From [Mycobacterium] stephanolepidis (GTDB lineage Bacteria > Actinomycetota > Actinomycetes > Mycobacteriales > Mycobacteriaceae): a DNA stretch of 64,000 nucleotides. The notes under the pieces were generated by a model. That model was not told where the DNA came from and did no database searches. It was given only the letters and a program-made list of their open reading frames with translations. Positions 17,531 through 28,161 of this stretch are shown here, in pieces; the first letter of the stretch is position 1; every line of letters begins with the position of its first letter. The DNA lies in assembly GCF_002356335.1 (NCBI RefSeq), contig NZ_AP018165.1, forward strand, positions 2,728,001 to 2,792,000, written 5' to 3'. The position numbers and the translations under genes were made by a program.

Positions 17531-18469
17531 ATGACCGCCACCGAAACCGGCATCGACCCGATCATCCTCAAGATCCTGGAAGCTGTTCCGATTCAGCTCG
17601 TTTCGCCGGACGGGCCGCAGGCTTCCCGGGACGCGTATCGCGCGATCGCCACCGCGCGCCCGCCATGGATCGAGGTGGCCAAGGTAGAGGACCGCACCAT
17701 CCCGGGCCCCGCAGGTGAGATACCGATACGTATCTACTCTCCGTCCGCGGACGGAGTGCACCCGGTGTTTGTGCTGATCCACGGGGGCGGGTGGGTGATC
17801 GGCGACCTCGATACCCACGACGCGGTCGGCCGCGCCGCGGCAGTTCAGGCCGACGCCGTGGTGGTGTCGGTTGACTATCGACTGGCACCGGAGCATCCCT
17901 ACCCGGCGGCGGTCGAAGACTGCTGGGCCGCGCTGCAATGGGTGCACCAGCACGCCGCGGAGTTCGGCGGCGATCCGGATCGCCTTGCCGTCGGTGGCGA
18001 TTCCGCCGGCGGAAACCTGTCCGCGGTGCTGGCTCAACTGGCCCGCGATAACGGCATTCCGCTGGCCTTCCAGGTGCTGTGGTACCCGGCCACCACGTTC
18101 GACGTGACGCTGCCGTCGATGATCGAGAATGCCGAGGCACCCGTCCTGGATGTCAAGGCGGTCGCCGGGCTGAGTAAGTGGTATCTCGGGGACACCAATC
18201 CCGCCACCGCGGGCCCCACGCTGGTCCCGGCCCGCGCCGAGAGCTTCGAGGGGCTGGCCCCGGCGTTCATCGGGACCGCGCAATTCGATCCGCTGCGCGA
18301 CGACGGCGCCACGTACGCCGAGCTGCTCAGCGGCGCCGGGGTGCCGGTGGAGCTGCACAACGCGTCCACCCTAATCCACGGCTACCTGGGCTACGCCGAT
18401 ATCGTGCCCGCCGCCACCGAAGAGCGCGATCGTTCCCTGGCCGCCCTCAGGAAGGCGTTGCACGGCTAG
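17531..18469 (+). CDS. Alpha/beta-hydrolase, hormone-sensitive-lipase-type esterase (LipH/LipI-like)
   Basis: The 312-residue carboxylesterase would cleave short- to medium-chain acyl esters in the cytosol. The HSL-family oxyanion motif HGGGW (about residue 83), the nucleophile elbow GDSAGG (about 157-162), the acid in FDPLRDD and the histidine in IHGYLGY are all visible. There is no signal peptide. The position next to priA parallels lipI/lipH in M. tuberculosis. The start at 17531 is fixed by a -10 hexamer six nucleotides upstream; the open frame runs further into priA antisense. The 3' end overlaps the convergent permease gene by 23 nt. Confidence 0.9.
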   Translation: MTATETGIDPIILKILEAVPIQLVSPDGPQASRDAYRAIATARPPWIEVAKVEDRTIPGPAGEIPIRIYSPSADGVHPVFVLIHGGGWVIGDLDTHDAVGRAAAVQADAVVVSVDYRLAPEHPYPAAVEDCWAALQWVHQHAAEFGGDPDRLAVGGDSAGGNLSAVLAQLARDNGIPLAFQVLWYPATTFDVTLPSMIENAEAPVLDVKAVAGLSKWYLGDTNPATAGPTLVPARAESFEGLAPAFIGTAQFDPLRDDGATYAELLSGAGVPVELHNASTLIHGYLGYADIVPAATEERDRSLAALRKALHG

Positions 18470-19904
18470 CCCGGCCCGATCCCACACTCAACCCATACAT
18501 CAGCACGCCCCCCAAGAGCGCTCCAGCCGGCCACGAAAGTGCCGTCAGGCTTTGCGCCGAGGGCACGAGCGCGATGGCGACCGCCGCCGCGCCGGAAACT
18601 CCCAGTGCGATCAGGGCCGCGGGGTTGAACCCGCGGGTGTAGTAGTAGGCGCCCTCGGTGGACTCGGAGTACAGGTCGGCGGTGTTGGTGCGCTGACGAC
18701 GTAGCAGGTAGTAGTCCACTACGAGGATTCCGAACACCGGACCCATGAGCGCACCGACCCCGCCGAGGAAGTACACGATGGCGGCCTCGTTCCCCCAGAT
18801 CTTCCAGGGAAGCACCGCGACCGACAGGATCGCCGTGATGATGCCCCCGGTGCGAAACGAGATGTATTTCGGTGCGACATTGGAGATGTCGTAGGACGGG
18901 GACACGAAGTTGAGTACCACGTTGATGCCGACGGTGGCGATGGCGAAGAGAATCGCCGCGACCACAACAATGGCATCGGAGTCGATATTGGCGAGCAACT
19001 CCACGGGATCAGTCATCGCACTGCCGTACTTCTTCAGCGCGGCAAGCGATATGACGATCGAGATCACCACGAAGGCGGTCTCGTTCAGCGGGATGCCCAG
19101 TGCGTTCCCCCGCAGAATCGCCCGTCTACTCGGGGCAAAGCGTGCGAAGTCCGCGTAGTTGACCAGGGGGCCTGCCATGAACGCGACCATCAGGAATGCG
19201 ACGCCGATGAATGCGAGCACCGTGGGCCCGGGCGCCAGCGGCGGGCCCACCCGCGCACCGAAGTCGATGCTCCAACCCACACTGGCCAGCATCCAAATCG
19301 CCAGCGCGATCATCCCGATCCAGACGACCGGACCGGCCACATCGGATGCCTTCCGAACGATCTCCATGCCGTAGTTGAGGATCAGCAGCTGCACGGTCCA
19401 CAGCGTCAGGAACGCGGCCCATCCCAGTGCATGCAAACCCAGGAACGTCGGCTCGGTCCAGGACCGTAGCCCGGGATCCAGCCGCAATAGCAGCACGATG
19501 ACCGCGGTGGATGCCAGATAGGTCTGGATTCCGTACCAGAAGATGGCTACCAGCCCGCGTAGTAGTGCAGGCACGTTGGCGCCGAAAACCCCGAAGGTGG
19601 CGCGCGCGAAAACCGGGAAGGGCACCCCCAGCCGCTGGCCGGCGATCCCGATCAGGTTGCTTCCGCCCCAGAGCACCAGTACCCCGGTGAACAGCGCGAG
19701 CATGGTCTGCCAGCCCGTCAGCCCCAACGCGAGCATACCCACGGCGAATCCGTAGCTGCCAAGACTGTGCGCCGAGGTCATCCAGAGGCAGAAGATGTCC
19801 CAGGTCCGCCAGGTGGCCTGTCCGGCCGTCGTGGGCGCCAGGTCTTCGTTACTCAGCCTGCCGACCGCCGACACCGGCGTGAGCTCTCCCTCTGTTGTGG
19901 TCAT
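18447..19904 (-). CDS. NCS1-family purine/pyrimidine/hydantoin permease
   Basis: The 485-residue inner-membrane symporter has about 12 transmembrane helices. NCS1 features include the N-terminal NEDLAPTT segment, a helix 1 with SLGSYGFAVGML and the NYADFARFAPSRR stretch after helix 6. It would import uracil, dihydropyrimidines or hydantoins. It ends the operon nitrilase-dihydropyrimidinase-LLM oxidoreductase-permease. Its ATG overlaps the oxidoreductase stop by one nucleotide (TGATG). The substrate comes from context: the neighbours open and cleave cyclic ureides. Confidence 0.88.
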   Translation of the reverse strand: MTTTEGELTPVSAVGRLSNEDLAPTTAGQATWRTWDIFCLWMTSAHSLGSYGFAVGMLALGLTGWQTMLALFTGVLVLWGGSNLIGIAGQRLGVPFPVFARATFGVFGANVPALLRGLVAIFWYGIQTYLASTAVIVLLLRLDPGLRSWTEPTFLGLHALGWAAFLTLWTVQLLILNYGMEIVRKASDVAGPVVWIGMIALAIWMLASVGWSIDFGARVGPPLAPGPTVLAFIGVAFLMVAFMAGPLVNYADFARFAPSRRAILRGNALGIPLNETAFVVISIVISLAALKKYGSAMTDPVELLANIDSDAIVVVAAILFAIATVGINVVLNFVSPSYDISNVAPKYISFRTGGIITAILSVAVLPWKIWGNEAAIVYFLGGVGALMGPVFGILVVDYYLLRRQRTNTADLYSESTEGAYYYTRGFNPAALIALGVSGAAAVAIALVPSAQSLTALSWPAGALLGGVLMYGLSVGSGRASRATPS

Positions 19905-20920
19905 CAGCTCTTCGCCGTGATGTGTTGCGACAGAGCGGGAATGATCGTCTCTCCGTACACCCGCAGCGTCTCCTCCTTGTTGTCGTGCTGCAGATATCCG
20001 GCGAATTGGTCCACCCCGAGCGCCTTGAGCTCCAACAACTTTGAGATGTGATCCGCCGCGGTACCGAGCACGCAGAAGCGATCGACGATGTCATCGCTCA
20101 CGAACTCCGCATGAGTATTACCGGCCCGTCCGTGCTGGTTGTAGTCGTACCCCTGCCGTCCGCTGATGTAGTCGGTAAGAGACTGTGGCACTTGTCCGTT
20201 GGATCCGTACCTGGACACGATGTCGGCAACGTGGTTGCCTACCATTCCGCCGAACCACCGGCATTGGTCGCGCATATGCGTCCAGTCCGATCCCACATAC
20301 ATGGGTGCGGCTACGCAGATCCGCACCTCCGCGGGATCACGTCCGGCCGCCGCGGCGGCATCACGCACCGCACCGATCATCCACCGTGCGATGTCGATAT
20401 CGGCCAGCTGCAGGATGAACCCGTCGGCTACCTCACCAGCCAGGGCGAGCGCCTTGGGGCCGTATGCCGCGACCCACACCTCAAGTTCAGATCCTCGACT
20501 CCACGGGAATTGCATGGTGGCACCGTGGTATTCGACAGGCCGCGAGTTTGCGAGCTCCCTGATGACGTGGATTGATTCGCGCAGTGTGGTCAACGTCGTG
20601 GGCGCGCCGCCGGTCACCCGCACCGCCGAATCGCCACGGCCGATACCGCAGATCGTGCGGTTTCCATACATGTCGTTGAGGGTGGCGTACAGTGACGCGG
20701 TGACGGTCCAGTCCCGCGTCGCCGGGTTGGTGACCATGGGTCCCACCACAATCCGCGTGGTTTCATGCAGGATCTGGCTGTAGAGCACGTAGGGCTCCTG
20801 CCACAACAGGTGTGAATCGAAGGTCCACAGATGGGTGAAGCCATGCGCCTCGGCGAGTTTCGCCAGCTGTACGGTCCGCGCCGCCGGTGGATCACATTGC
20901 AAGACAACCCCGAAGTCCAT
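19904..20920 (-). CDS. LLM-class flavin/F420-dependent oxidoreductase in pyrimidine cluster
   Basis: A 338-residue luciferase-like TIM-barrel protein beginning MDFGVVLQCDPPAARTVQLA. Typical LLM segments are LWTFDSHLLWQEPYVL, the barrel strand TICGIGRGDSAVR and EVWVAAYGPKALALAGEVADGF. This subfamily is found beside hydantoinase/dihydropyrimidinase genes in several bacteria. It may reduce or oxidise the pyrimidine or hydantoin ring using FMN or F420; mycobacteria make F420. GAGAGGG precedes the ATG. No canonical dihydropyrimidine dehydrogenase is present nearby, so this enzyme is the candidate redox step, which is inference. Confidence 0.85.
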   Translation of the reverse strand: MDFGVVLQCDPPAARTVQLAKLAEAHGFTHLWTFDSHLLWQEPYVLYSQILHETTRIVVGPMVTNPATRDWTVTASLYATLNDMYGNRTICGIGRGDSAVRVTGGAPTTLTTLRESIHVIRELANSRPVEYHGATMQFPWSRGSELEVWVAAYGPKALALAGEVADGFILQLADIDIARWMIGAVRDAAAAAGRDPAEVRICVAAPMYVGSDWTHMRDQCRWFGGMVGNHVADIVSRYGSNGQVPQSLTDYISGRQGYDYNQHGRAGNTHAEFVSDDIVDRFCVLGTAADHISKLLELKALGVDQFAGYLQHDNKEETLRVYGETIIPALSQHITAKS

Positions 20921-20945
20921 CGCAGACCCTCTCTATCGACCGACC

Positions 20946-22367
20946 TCAGATGAGGTATTGACACAGGTCGCGGCGCATGAAAGCGCCGTCTCCCTTGCTG
21001 CCCAGATATTCGTCGCCGTCGACGATTACCTTCCCGCGGGAGAGCACGGTGTCGACGTGCCCGTCGATCTCATATCCCTCCCACGCCGAGTGGTCCATGT
21101 TCATGTGATGGGTCTTACCCAACCCGATCGAGGTGTGCCCGCGGGGATCGTAGACAACGATGTCCGCGTCGGCACCCGGCGCGATCACTCCCTTGCGCCC
21201 GTACAGCCCGAACATTCGTGCCGGAGTCGTCGAGGTGATCTCGACCCACCGCTCCAGAGTGATCCGACCGTCCACGACGCCCTGGTACAGCAGATCCATC
21301 CGGTGCTCAATCGAGCCGATCCCGTTGGGAATCTTCGAGAAATCACCCATGCCCATGTCCTTCTGCCCCTTCATGCAGAACGGACAATGATCCGTCGAGA
21401 CCATCTGGATGTCGTTGGTGCGCAACGCACGCCACATCTCGTCCTGGTGGTGTTCGCGCTTGGACCGCAGCGGGGTCGAACAAACCCACTTGGCTCCCTC
21501 AAACCCCGGCGCTCCCAGGTTGTCCTCTAAAGACAGGTACAAATACTGCGGGCAGGTCTCCCCGTACACGTTTTGGCCGGCATCACGCGCGGCGGCCAAC
21601 TGCGCGACGGCCTGTTTCGCCGAGACGTGTACGACGTACAGGGGCGCACCGGTCAGATTGGACAGCATGATCGCGCGGTGCGTGGCTTCCTCCTCCAGCT
21701 GCCAGGCCCTGGCGATACCGTGGTAGTACGGATCCGTCTTGCCGGCAGCAAGTAATTGAGCCACCAAAACGTCTATGGCAGGGCCATTCTCGGCATGCAT
21801 CATGGTCATCAGCCCGGTATCGGCGCCCACCTGCATGGCGCGAAGTATCTGCGCGTCATCACTGTAAAAGACCCCCGGATACGCCATGAACATCTTGTAG
21901 CTGGTGATGCCCTCGTCGGCCAATCGCCGCAGCGCCGCCAGCGAGGCATCGTTGACGTCGCCCACAATCTGATGAAAGGAATAGTCCACGGCACACTGGC
22001 CTGCCGCCATCTCGTGCCAGGTTTGCAGCGAATCTTCAAGCCGCTCACCGTACTTCTGCACGGCGAAATCGATGATGGTGGTAGTGCCGCCCCAGGCCGC
22101 GGCGCGCGTCCCGGTCTCGAAGTCATCCGACGCCGTGGTGCCACCGAAGGGTATCGACATATGAGTGTGGGCATCGATACCACCGGGAATCACGTACTTG
22201 CCTGCGGCTTCGACCACGGTGTCGACGGCGCCGGCCAGATCCACACCGAGCAGAGTGCTGCCGGGCAGTAGGACCGCCGCGATCTTCTCGTCGTCAACCA
22301 GAACATCTGCGGCACCACGGCCCGTCGCCGTTACCACGGTGCCGCCCCGGATCAGGATCGTTGCCAT
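20946..22367 (-). CDS. hydA: Dihydropyrimidinase / D-hydantoinase
   Basis: The zinc amidohydrolase opens dihydrouracil, dihydrothymine or 5-substituted hydantoins to N-carbamoyl amino acids. The 473 residues show the metal site GGIDAHTHMSIPFGG, the carbamylated lysine in SYKMFMAYPG, histidines in MMHAENGPAIDV and YVVHVSAK, and the Asp in TDHCPFCM. All are intact. The start at 22367 (MATILIRGGTVVTA) matches the family. It lies 10 nt after the upstream nitrilase-type gene and 25 nt before the LLM oxidoreductase, clearly one operon. Confidence 0.94.
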   Translation of the reverse strand: MATILIRGGTVVTATGRGAADVLVDDEKIAAVLLPGSTLLGVDLAGAVDTVVEAAGKYVIPGGIDAHTHMSIPFGGTTASDDFETGTRAAAWGGTTTIIDFAVQKYGERLEDSLQTWHEMAAGQCAVDYSFHQIVGDVNDASLAALRRLADEGITSYKMFMAYPGVFYSDDAQILRAMQVGADTGLMTMMHAENGPAIDVLVAQLLAAGKTDPYYHGIARAWQLEEEATHRAIMLSNLTGAPLYVVHVSAKQAVAQLAAARDAGQNVYGETCPQYLYLSLEDNLGAPGFEGAKWVCSTPLRSKREHHQDEMWRALRTNDIQMVSTDHCPFCMKGQKDMGMGDFSKIPNGIGSIEHRMDLLYQGVVDGRITLERWVEITSTTPARMFGLYGRKGVIAPGADADIVVYDPRGHTSIGLGKTHHMNMDHSAWEGYEIDGHVDTVLSRGKVIVDGDEYLGSKGDGAFMRRDLCQYLI

Positions 22368-22377
22368 CGTCGCCCTC

Positions 22378-23259
22378 CTACGGAGCGACGATCGGGTCGT
22401 AGGTGTCCGGTCTGCGGTCCCGATAGAACTGCCAGTCCCCCCGCACCTCACGGACCACGGACAGGTCCAGGTCCCGTATCACGATCTCTTCGGCACTCTG
22501 TGAAGCGATCTCACCGACATAGTTGCCGCGCGGGTCGACGAAGTAAGAACTACCGTAGAAGGTCACGGCCTGATCCCCGAATTCGCCGTTCTCGGTTCCT
22601 ATCCGGTTGTTGGCGCCAACGAAGTATTGATTGGCTGCCGCCGCCGCGGGCTGCTCCAGTTCCCAAAGCCTATTGGAAAGACCAGGTTTGGTGGCCGAAG
22701 GATTGAAGACCAGCTCTGCTCCCGCGAGCCCGTAATTACGCCAGCCCTCCGGGAAATGCCGGTCGTAACAGATGTAGACGCCGATCTTTCCGACCGCGGT
22801 GTCGAAGACCGGGTACCCGAGATTTCCGGGCCTGAAGTAGAACTTCTCCCAAAACCGATCAAGGTGAGGAATGTGATGCTTACGGTATTTTCCCAGGTAG
22901 GTGCCATCGGCGTCGATGACCGCCGCGGTGTTGTAGAGAACTCCCGGACGCTCCTCCTCGTACACCGGTAGCACCATGACCATGTGGTGTTCCTTGGCGA
23001 GGGCCGCGAACCGCTCGGTGACCGGACCGGGCACCGACTCGGCGTATTCGTAGTACTTCTTGTCCTGCACGATCCCGAAGTAGGGGCCGTAGAAGAGTTC
23101 CTGGAAGCAGATCACCTGGGCGCCACCGGACGCCGCCTCAGCGACAAAACGCTCGTGCTTGGCGAGCATCGATTCCTTGTCGCCAGTCCAAGTCGCTTGC
23201 GTCAGTGCGGCTCTGATCATCGATGAGCCGCTCGCGCGAAGAGCATCAGACACCGTCAT
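22378..23259 (-). CDS. Carbon-nitrogen hydrolase, beta-ureidopropionase-like
   Basis: The 293-residue nitrilase-superfamily enzyme probably hydrolyses N-carbamoyl-beta-alanine (or N-carbamoyl amino acids) released by the adjacent dihydropyrimidinase to beta-alanine, CO2 and ammonia. The catalytic triad is visible: Glu in FQELFYGPYF, Lys in GKYRKHHIPH and Cys in YICYDRHFPEGWR. It is the first gene of the four-gene catabolic operon. TAGAGT lies six nucleotides before the ATG, so the operon mRNA is probably leaderless. It is divergent from a steroid-reductase-like gene. Confidence 0.92.
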   Translation of the reverse strand: MTVSDALRASGSSMIRAALTQATWTGDKESMLAKHERFVAEAASGGAQVICFQELFYGPYFGIVQDKKYYEYAESVPGPVTERFAALAKEHHMVMVLPVYEEERPGVLYNTAAVIDADGTYLGKYRKHHIPHLDRFWEKFYFRPGNLGYPVFDTAVGKIGVYICYDRHFPEGWRNYGLAGAELVFNPSATKPGLSNRLWELEQPAAAAANQYFVGANNRIGTENGEFGDQAVTFYGSSYFVDPRGNYVGEIASQSAEEIVIRDLDLSVVREVRGDWQFYRDRRPDTYDPIVAP

Positions 23260-23265
23260 TGGCAG

Positions 23266-23271
23266 ACTCTA
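23266..23271 (-). promoter_or_regulatory. Leaderless -10 element of the pyrimidine catabolic operon
   Basis: On the reverse strand TAGAGT ends six nucleotides before the ATG at 23259, giving a single likely promoter for the four-gene operon. Confidence 0.6.
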
Positions 23272-23429
23272 TGCGCACCGCGCCCGGCGCGCGCGCCAAT
23301 CCGCACAACACCGGCACACACGCCCGGCGGTTGGTCGCTTTCGCCGGGCGCGAAGCGCGCGTGGTAGAACACGTTACAGTTCTGCGGCACGCATCCGGGC
23401 TATGCCGCCCGCTCACCGAGGGAATGGCC

Positions 23430-24221
23430 ATGCACTGGTACACCGGCAACACCACGTACGACACCGTGCTGACGGCGGCCTTCTGTTTCGCGGCATTCGT
23501 GATCATCGGAGGTCTTTTCGCACAGAGTTCGTACGGACGATTCTCGACGACGAAACTCGGCCTCAATCTGAATCCGAAACTCGGTTGGTGGCTGATGGAG
23601 ATTCCGGCGACCGCAGTGTTTCTCGTCTGCTATCTGACCGGACCCGCTTGTTTCGAGCCCACGTCATTGGTTCTCGCCGGAATATGGCTGCTGCACTACG
23701 CCAACCGCGGCTGGTACTTCCCGCTCGCGATCCGTCAGGTACCCGGCAAGCGCAGTACGTTCAACGTCTCGGTGGTGGCCATGGGCATGCTCGTCACGTC
23801 GATGCACGGATACCTCAACGGAACCCTCTTCAGCCACGACTTCTTCGGGCAGTACAACCGAGCCTGGCTGCACGACCCACGATTCCTACTCGGCGTGGCT
23901 GTCTACCTGTGCGGCTTCACGCTGCTGATCAGTTCGGAGTCGATCGTGCGAAACCTGCGTGACAAGAAGAATCCCGGCGGCGCCGAGTACCGCATCCCGT
24001 TCGGCGGTGGCTTCCGATTCGTCACCAGTCCGGCATATCTGGGCGAGCTGATCGCCTGGTCCGGCTTCGCCTTACTCACCTGGGCCCTGCCCGGCGTCGT
24101 CATCCTGTTGATCACCGCCGGCAATCTGATCCCCCGCGCATTGGCCACCCACCGCTGGTACCGGGAGAAATTCGTCGACTATCCGACCGACCGACGAGCG
24201 CTGATCCCCTACCTCATGTGA
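23430..24221 (+). CDS. 3-oxo-5-alpha-steroid 4-dehydrogenase (5-alpha-reductase) family membrane protein
   Basis: The 263-residue membrane protein has about six hydrophobic helices and the C-terminal steroid reductase signature: the GGGFRFVTSPAYLGELIAWSGFALL region (residues about 190-215) and the terminal HRWYREKFVDYPTDRRALIPY. The family reduces the delta-4 double bond of 3-oxosteroids or enoyl-lipids with NADPH. The start at 23430 is preferred: GAGGGA lies about 6 nt upstream and the first helix follows directly. In-frame starts exist at 23424 and 23223, but the extra N terminus is not family-like. The true substrate (sterol or lipid) is unknown. Confidence 0.85.
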   Translation: MHWYTGNTTYDTVLTAAFCFAAFVIIGGLFAQSSYGRFSTTKLGLNLNPKLGWWLMEIPATAVFLVCYLTGPACFEPTSLVLAGIWLLHYANRGWYFPLAIRQVPGKRSTFNVSVVAMGMLVTSMHGYLNGTLFSHDFFGQYNRAWLHDPRFLLGVAVYLCGFTLLISSESIVRNLRDKKNPGGAEYRIPFGGGFRFVTSPAYLGELIAWSGFALLTWALPGVVILLITAGNLIPRALATHRWYREKFVDYPTDRRALIPYLM

Positions 24222-24237
24222 GTGCCACAGCGACAAA

Positions 24238-24275
24238 AGCGCCGGGTGTGAGCAGTACTGTTCACACCCGGCGCT
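24238..24275. terminator. Strong hairpin between steroid reductase and metK (terminator)
   Basis: A perfect 14-bp stem (AGCGCCGGGTGTGA paired with TCACACCCGGCGCT) encloses a 10-nt loop. It lies between two convergent genes. Reading toward metK's downstream side the stem is followed by a short T-run (TTTTG), so it fits intrinsic termination of metK, and possibly of both genes. Confidence 0.85.
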
Positions 24276-24287
24276 GCTGTGGAAAAG

Positions 24288-25490
<1,203 letters not shown>

Positions 25491-25572
25491 CGCGCAGCCC
25501 CTTTCAGATCGTTACGTGTCCTAATCATTATGGCCGACGATTCGATATCGGGGCCATGCCGGGTTGTCAGGT

Positions 25573-26826
25573 TCACTGACAAAGTCCGGCGACGGCATCC
25601 ACAATACGGCTTGCCATCAGAACTTTGGTGCCGTGCTCCAACACGACTTCGGCGATCTCACCATCAGATTGAGCGGACAGCAGCCATCCATCGTTGCTAT
25701 CCACCTCAAAGGCTCGCCCCTCGCCAACGGCGTTGACTACCAACAGATCACAGCCCTTGCGCTTCAACTTGGCGCGGGCGTGGAACAGTACGTCCCCATT
25801 GGCGTCACCGGTTTCGGCCGCAAACCCGACGATGGCCCGCATCCTGGGCAGCTGCCCGTCCGAGCGCGCACGGACCACCCCCGCCAACACGTCAGCATTA
25901 CGCAGTAACTCGATGGGCGCATCGACGGGATTCTCACCGTCGGCGCCGTGGCTCTTTTTGATCTTGCTGGTCGCAACGTGCGCGGGCCGGAAATCGGCGA
26001 CAGCGGCCGCCATGATCAACACCTCCGCCGCGGGCGCGTGTTTGGTCACCGCATCCTGTAATTGGGCGGCGGAGCTGATGTGCACCACGTCGACTCCGGC
26101 CGGGTCGGGCAACCCGACGGTATGACCCGCGATGAGCGTGACCTCGGCGCCGCGTTGTGCGGCCACCCGGGCGATCGCGTATCCCTGCTTACCGGAACTG
26201 CGGTTTCCGATGAACCGCACGGGATCCAGGGGCTCGCGGGTGCCGCCTGCGGTGACCAGGACGCGCACTCCCGCCAGATCGTGCGGGAGAGCATCGGCCC
26301 GCGCCAACAGCAGCTGCGCCAGCGTGGTGATTTCCTCGGCCTCGGGAAGCCGGCCCGGGCCGGTGTCAGCGCCGGTAAGGCGTCCCGAAGCGGGCTCTAC
26401 GACAACCGCGCCATGGCTTCGCAATGTCGCGACATTCTGCTGCGTCGCCGGGTGCAGCCACATCTCCGTGTGCATCGCGGGTGCGAACAGGACTGGACAA
26501 CGCGCGGTCAGCAGGGTTGCGGTCAGCAGATCGTCGGCGCGGCCGGTGGCCGCGCGGGCCAGCAGGTCGGCGGTGGCGGGAGCGACTACGACAAGGTCTG
26601 CGTCCTGTCCCAGCCGCACATGTGGGACCTGCGGAACATCGTCGAACACCCCGGTTCGCGCCGGCTCACCCGAGAGCGCCTCAAAGGTGGCGGCACCCAC
26701 GAACTGCAGCGCCGACTCGGTAGGTATGACCCGAACGCTGTGCCCGGCTTCCGCGAGCTGGCGCACCACAGTGCAGGCCTTGTACGCGGCGATTCCCCCG
26801 CCCACTCCGACGATGATCCGCGACAC
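25573..26826 (-). CDS. coaBC: Bifunctional phosphopantothenoylcysteine decarboxylase / synthase
   Basis: It performs two steps of coenzyme A synthesis. The 417 residues combine an N-terminal FMN decarboxylase, CoaC (about 1-190, GGIAAYKACTVVRQL, CPVLFAPAMHTEMW), and a C-terminal CTP-dependent synthase, CoaB. The synthase carries VTAGGTREPLDPVRFIGNRS, SSGKQGYAIA and the AAVADFRPAHVATSKIKK segment with the key lysine. It starts with GTG 50 nt downstream of rpoZ. Neighbours rpoZ-gmk-mihF upstream and metK downstream reproduce the conserved mycobacterial order. Confidence 0.96.
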   Translation of the reverse strand: MSRIIVGVGGGIAAYKACTVVRQLAEAGHSVRVIPTESALQFVGAATFEALSGEPARTGVFDDVPQVPHVRLGQDADLVVVAPATADLLARAATGRADDLLTATLLTARCPVLFAPAMHTEMWLHPATQQNVATLRSHGAVVVEPASGRLTGADTGPGRLPEAEEITTLAQLLLARADALPHDLAGVRVLVTAGGTREPLDPVRFIGNRSSGKQGYAIARVAAQRGAEVTLIAGHTVGLPDPAGVDVVHISSAAQLQDAVTKHAPAAEVLIMAAAVADFRPAHVATSKIKKSHGADGENPVDAPIELLRNADVLAGVVRARSDGQLPRMRAIVGFAAETGDANGDVLFHARAKLKRKGCDLLVVNAVGEGRAFEVDSNDGWLLSAQSDGEIAEVVLEHGTKVLMASRIVDAVAGLCQ

Positions 26827-26876
26827 AGCCGGACCTCAGGCCCGATGCTCTTCGCGCGAGCCGCTCATCGCAGCTT

Positions 26877-27185
26877 CTACTCGCCTTCGGTGTGCTCAAG
26901 CAGGTCGCCGTGGATCTCGCGCAGCGCGATCGACAGCGGCTTCTCCTGCAGACCCGGCTCGACCAGCGGCCCCACGTATTCGAGGATGCCGTCGCCCAGC
27001 TGGTTGTAGTAGTCGTTGATCTGGCGTGCACGCTTGGCTGCGTAGATCACGAGCGCGTACTTGCTCGATGCCCGCGCCAGCAGCTCGTCGATCGGCGGGT
27101 TGGTGATACCCAGCGGCGTGTCGAGCGCGGCGTCGTAGCTTTCGGTGCCCGGTTCGACGATGACGTCAGTCTGGGAGGTGCTCAC
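26877..27185 (-). CDS. rpoZ: RNA polymerase omega subunit
   Basis: The small 102-residue subunit wraps the beta-prime C terminus and aids polymerase assembly. The conserved core [29 protein letters not shown] (about 33-60) is unmistakable. The GTG start is preceded by AGGAG at a normal distance. The N-terminal 30 residues are longer than in E. coli, as is usual in actinobacteria. It lies between gmk (78 nt upstream) and coaBC. Confidence 0.97.
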   Translation of the reverse strand: MSTSQTDVIVEPGTESYDAALDTPLGITNPPIDELLARASSKYALVIYAAKRARQINDYYNQLGDGILEYVGPLVEPGLQEKPLSIALREIHGDLLEHTEGE

Positions 27186-27263
27186 TAAGAAATCTCCTGG
27201 ATAGGTATATGGCGCTGAATATGGCGGGCGCGGTATTCGCAGTCTTTGTCGATGCGCCGCCGG

Positions 27264-27833
27264 TTAACGTCCGACCAATAACGATACCAACTGTGCGCAG
27301 GCATTTTCCAACTGGTCATTCACGACGACGACATCAAAGTCGCTTTGAGCCGCCATTTCGACCTCGGCAGTTTCCAATCGCCGGGCGATCACGGCCTCCG
27401 ATTCGGTGCCGCGGCCGGTAAGCCGCTGCACCAGCGCGTCCCAGCTCGGTGGCGAGAGGAAGACGGTCAGCGCCTGCGGAAGTACCGCCTTGATGGCGCG
27501 GGCACCGGCCAGATCGACCTCGATGAGGGTCGGCCGACCAGCCTCCATCGCCTCGTGAACAGGCGCCGCGGGGGTTCCTGAACGCTGCAGGCCGCCGTGA
27601 ATGTCGGCCCATTCCAGCAGCGCACCGGTGTCAATGAGCCGCTGGAACTCCCCGGTGGTGACGAAGTGGTAGTCCACGCCGTCCACCTCACCGGGCCTCG
27701 GGGCCCTGGTGGTGGCGGAGACGCTGAAGAACAGACCATCCACGTCATCGCGTAGCCGATGCACCACGGTGGACTTACCGACGGCTGAGGGGCCGGATAG
27801 GACTACTACCCGGCCCCTCGTCGAAGCTGTCAT
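27264..27833 (-). CDS. gmk: Guanylate kinase
   Basis: It phosphorylates GMP to GDP. The 189-residue protein has the P-loop [10 protein letters not shown] at about 11-20 and the GMP-binding segments [20 protein letters not shown] and LEWADIHG. The start at 27833 ([14 protein letters not shown]) is chosen because it leaves the normal short N terminus; the open frame extends back into mihF without homology. It is 10 nt downstream of mihF on the same strand, so the two are likely co-transcribed. Confidence 0.96.
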   Translation of the reverse strand: MTASTRGRVVVLSGPSAVGKSTVVHRLRDDVDGLFFSVSATTRAPRPGEVDGVDYHFVTTGEFQRLIDTGALLEWADIHGGLQRSGTPAAPVHEAMEAGRPTLIEVDLAGARAIKAVLPQALTVFLSPPSWDALVQRLTGRGTESEAVIARRLETAEVEMAAQSDFDVVVVNDQLENACAQLVSLLVGR

Positions 27834-27843
27834 CTGGAGAAGA

Positions 27844-28161
27844 TCAGGAGAAGTCGAACCGCTCCAGCAGTGCCTTGCGCTGACGGTCGCCGAGGCCACG
27901 CAGACGGCGGGTCGGGGCGATCTCCAGCTCGGTCATGATCTCCTGCGCCTTGACCTTGCCAACCTTGGGCAGGGCTTCCAGCAGTGCGGAAACCTTCATC
28001 TTGCCGAGGACCTCATCGGTCTCGGCGTCCTTGAGCACCTGCTTGAGATTGGTGCCGCCTTTCTTGAGCTTCTCCTTGAGCTCGGCCCGGGCGCGGCGGG
28101 CGGCAGCCGCCTTCGCCAACGCGGCGGCACGCTGCTCGTCAGTCAACTGTGGAAGGGCCAC
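27844..28161 (-). CDS. mihF: Mycobacterial integration host factor
   Basis: The 105-residue basic DNA-binding nucleoid protein is needed for mycobacteriophage L5 integration and for chromosome organisation. A coiled, Ala/Lys-rich N-terminal part (about 8-40, [21 protein letters not shown]) is followed by an H2TH-like helix pair ([25 protein letters not shown]) and a basic C terminus. The GTG start has GGAGG 4 nt upstream. It heads the mihF-gmk-rpoZ-coaBC group. In M. tuberculosis a PE/PPE pair follows upstream of this gene toward pyrF; here that place is taken by an acyltransferase. Confidence 0.96.
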   Translation of the reverse strand: MALPQLTDEQRAAALAKAAAARRARAELKEKLKKGGTNLKQVLKDAETDEVLGKMKVSALLEALPKVGKVKAQEIMTELEIAPTRRLRGLGDRQRKALLERFDFS

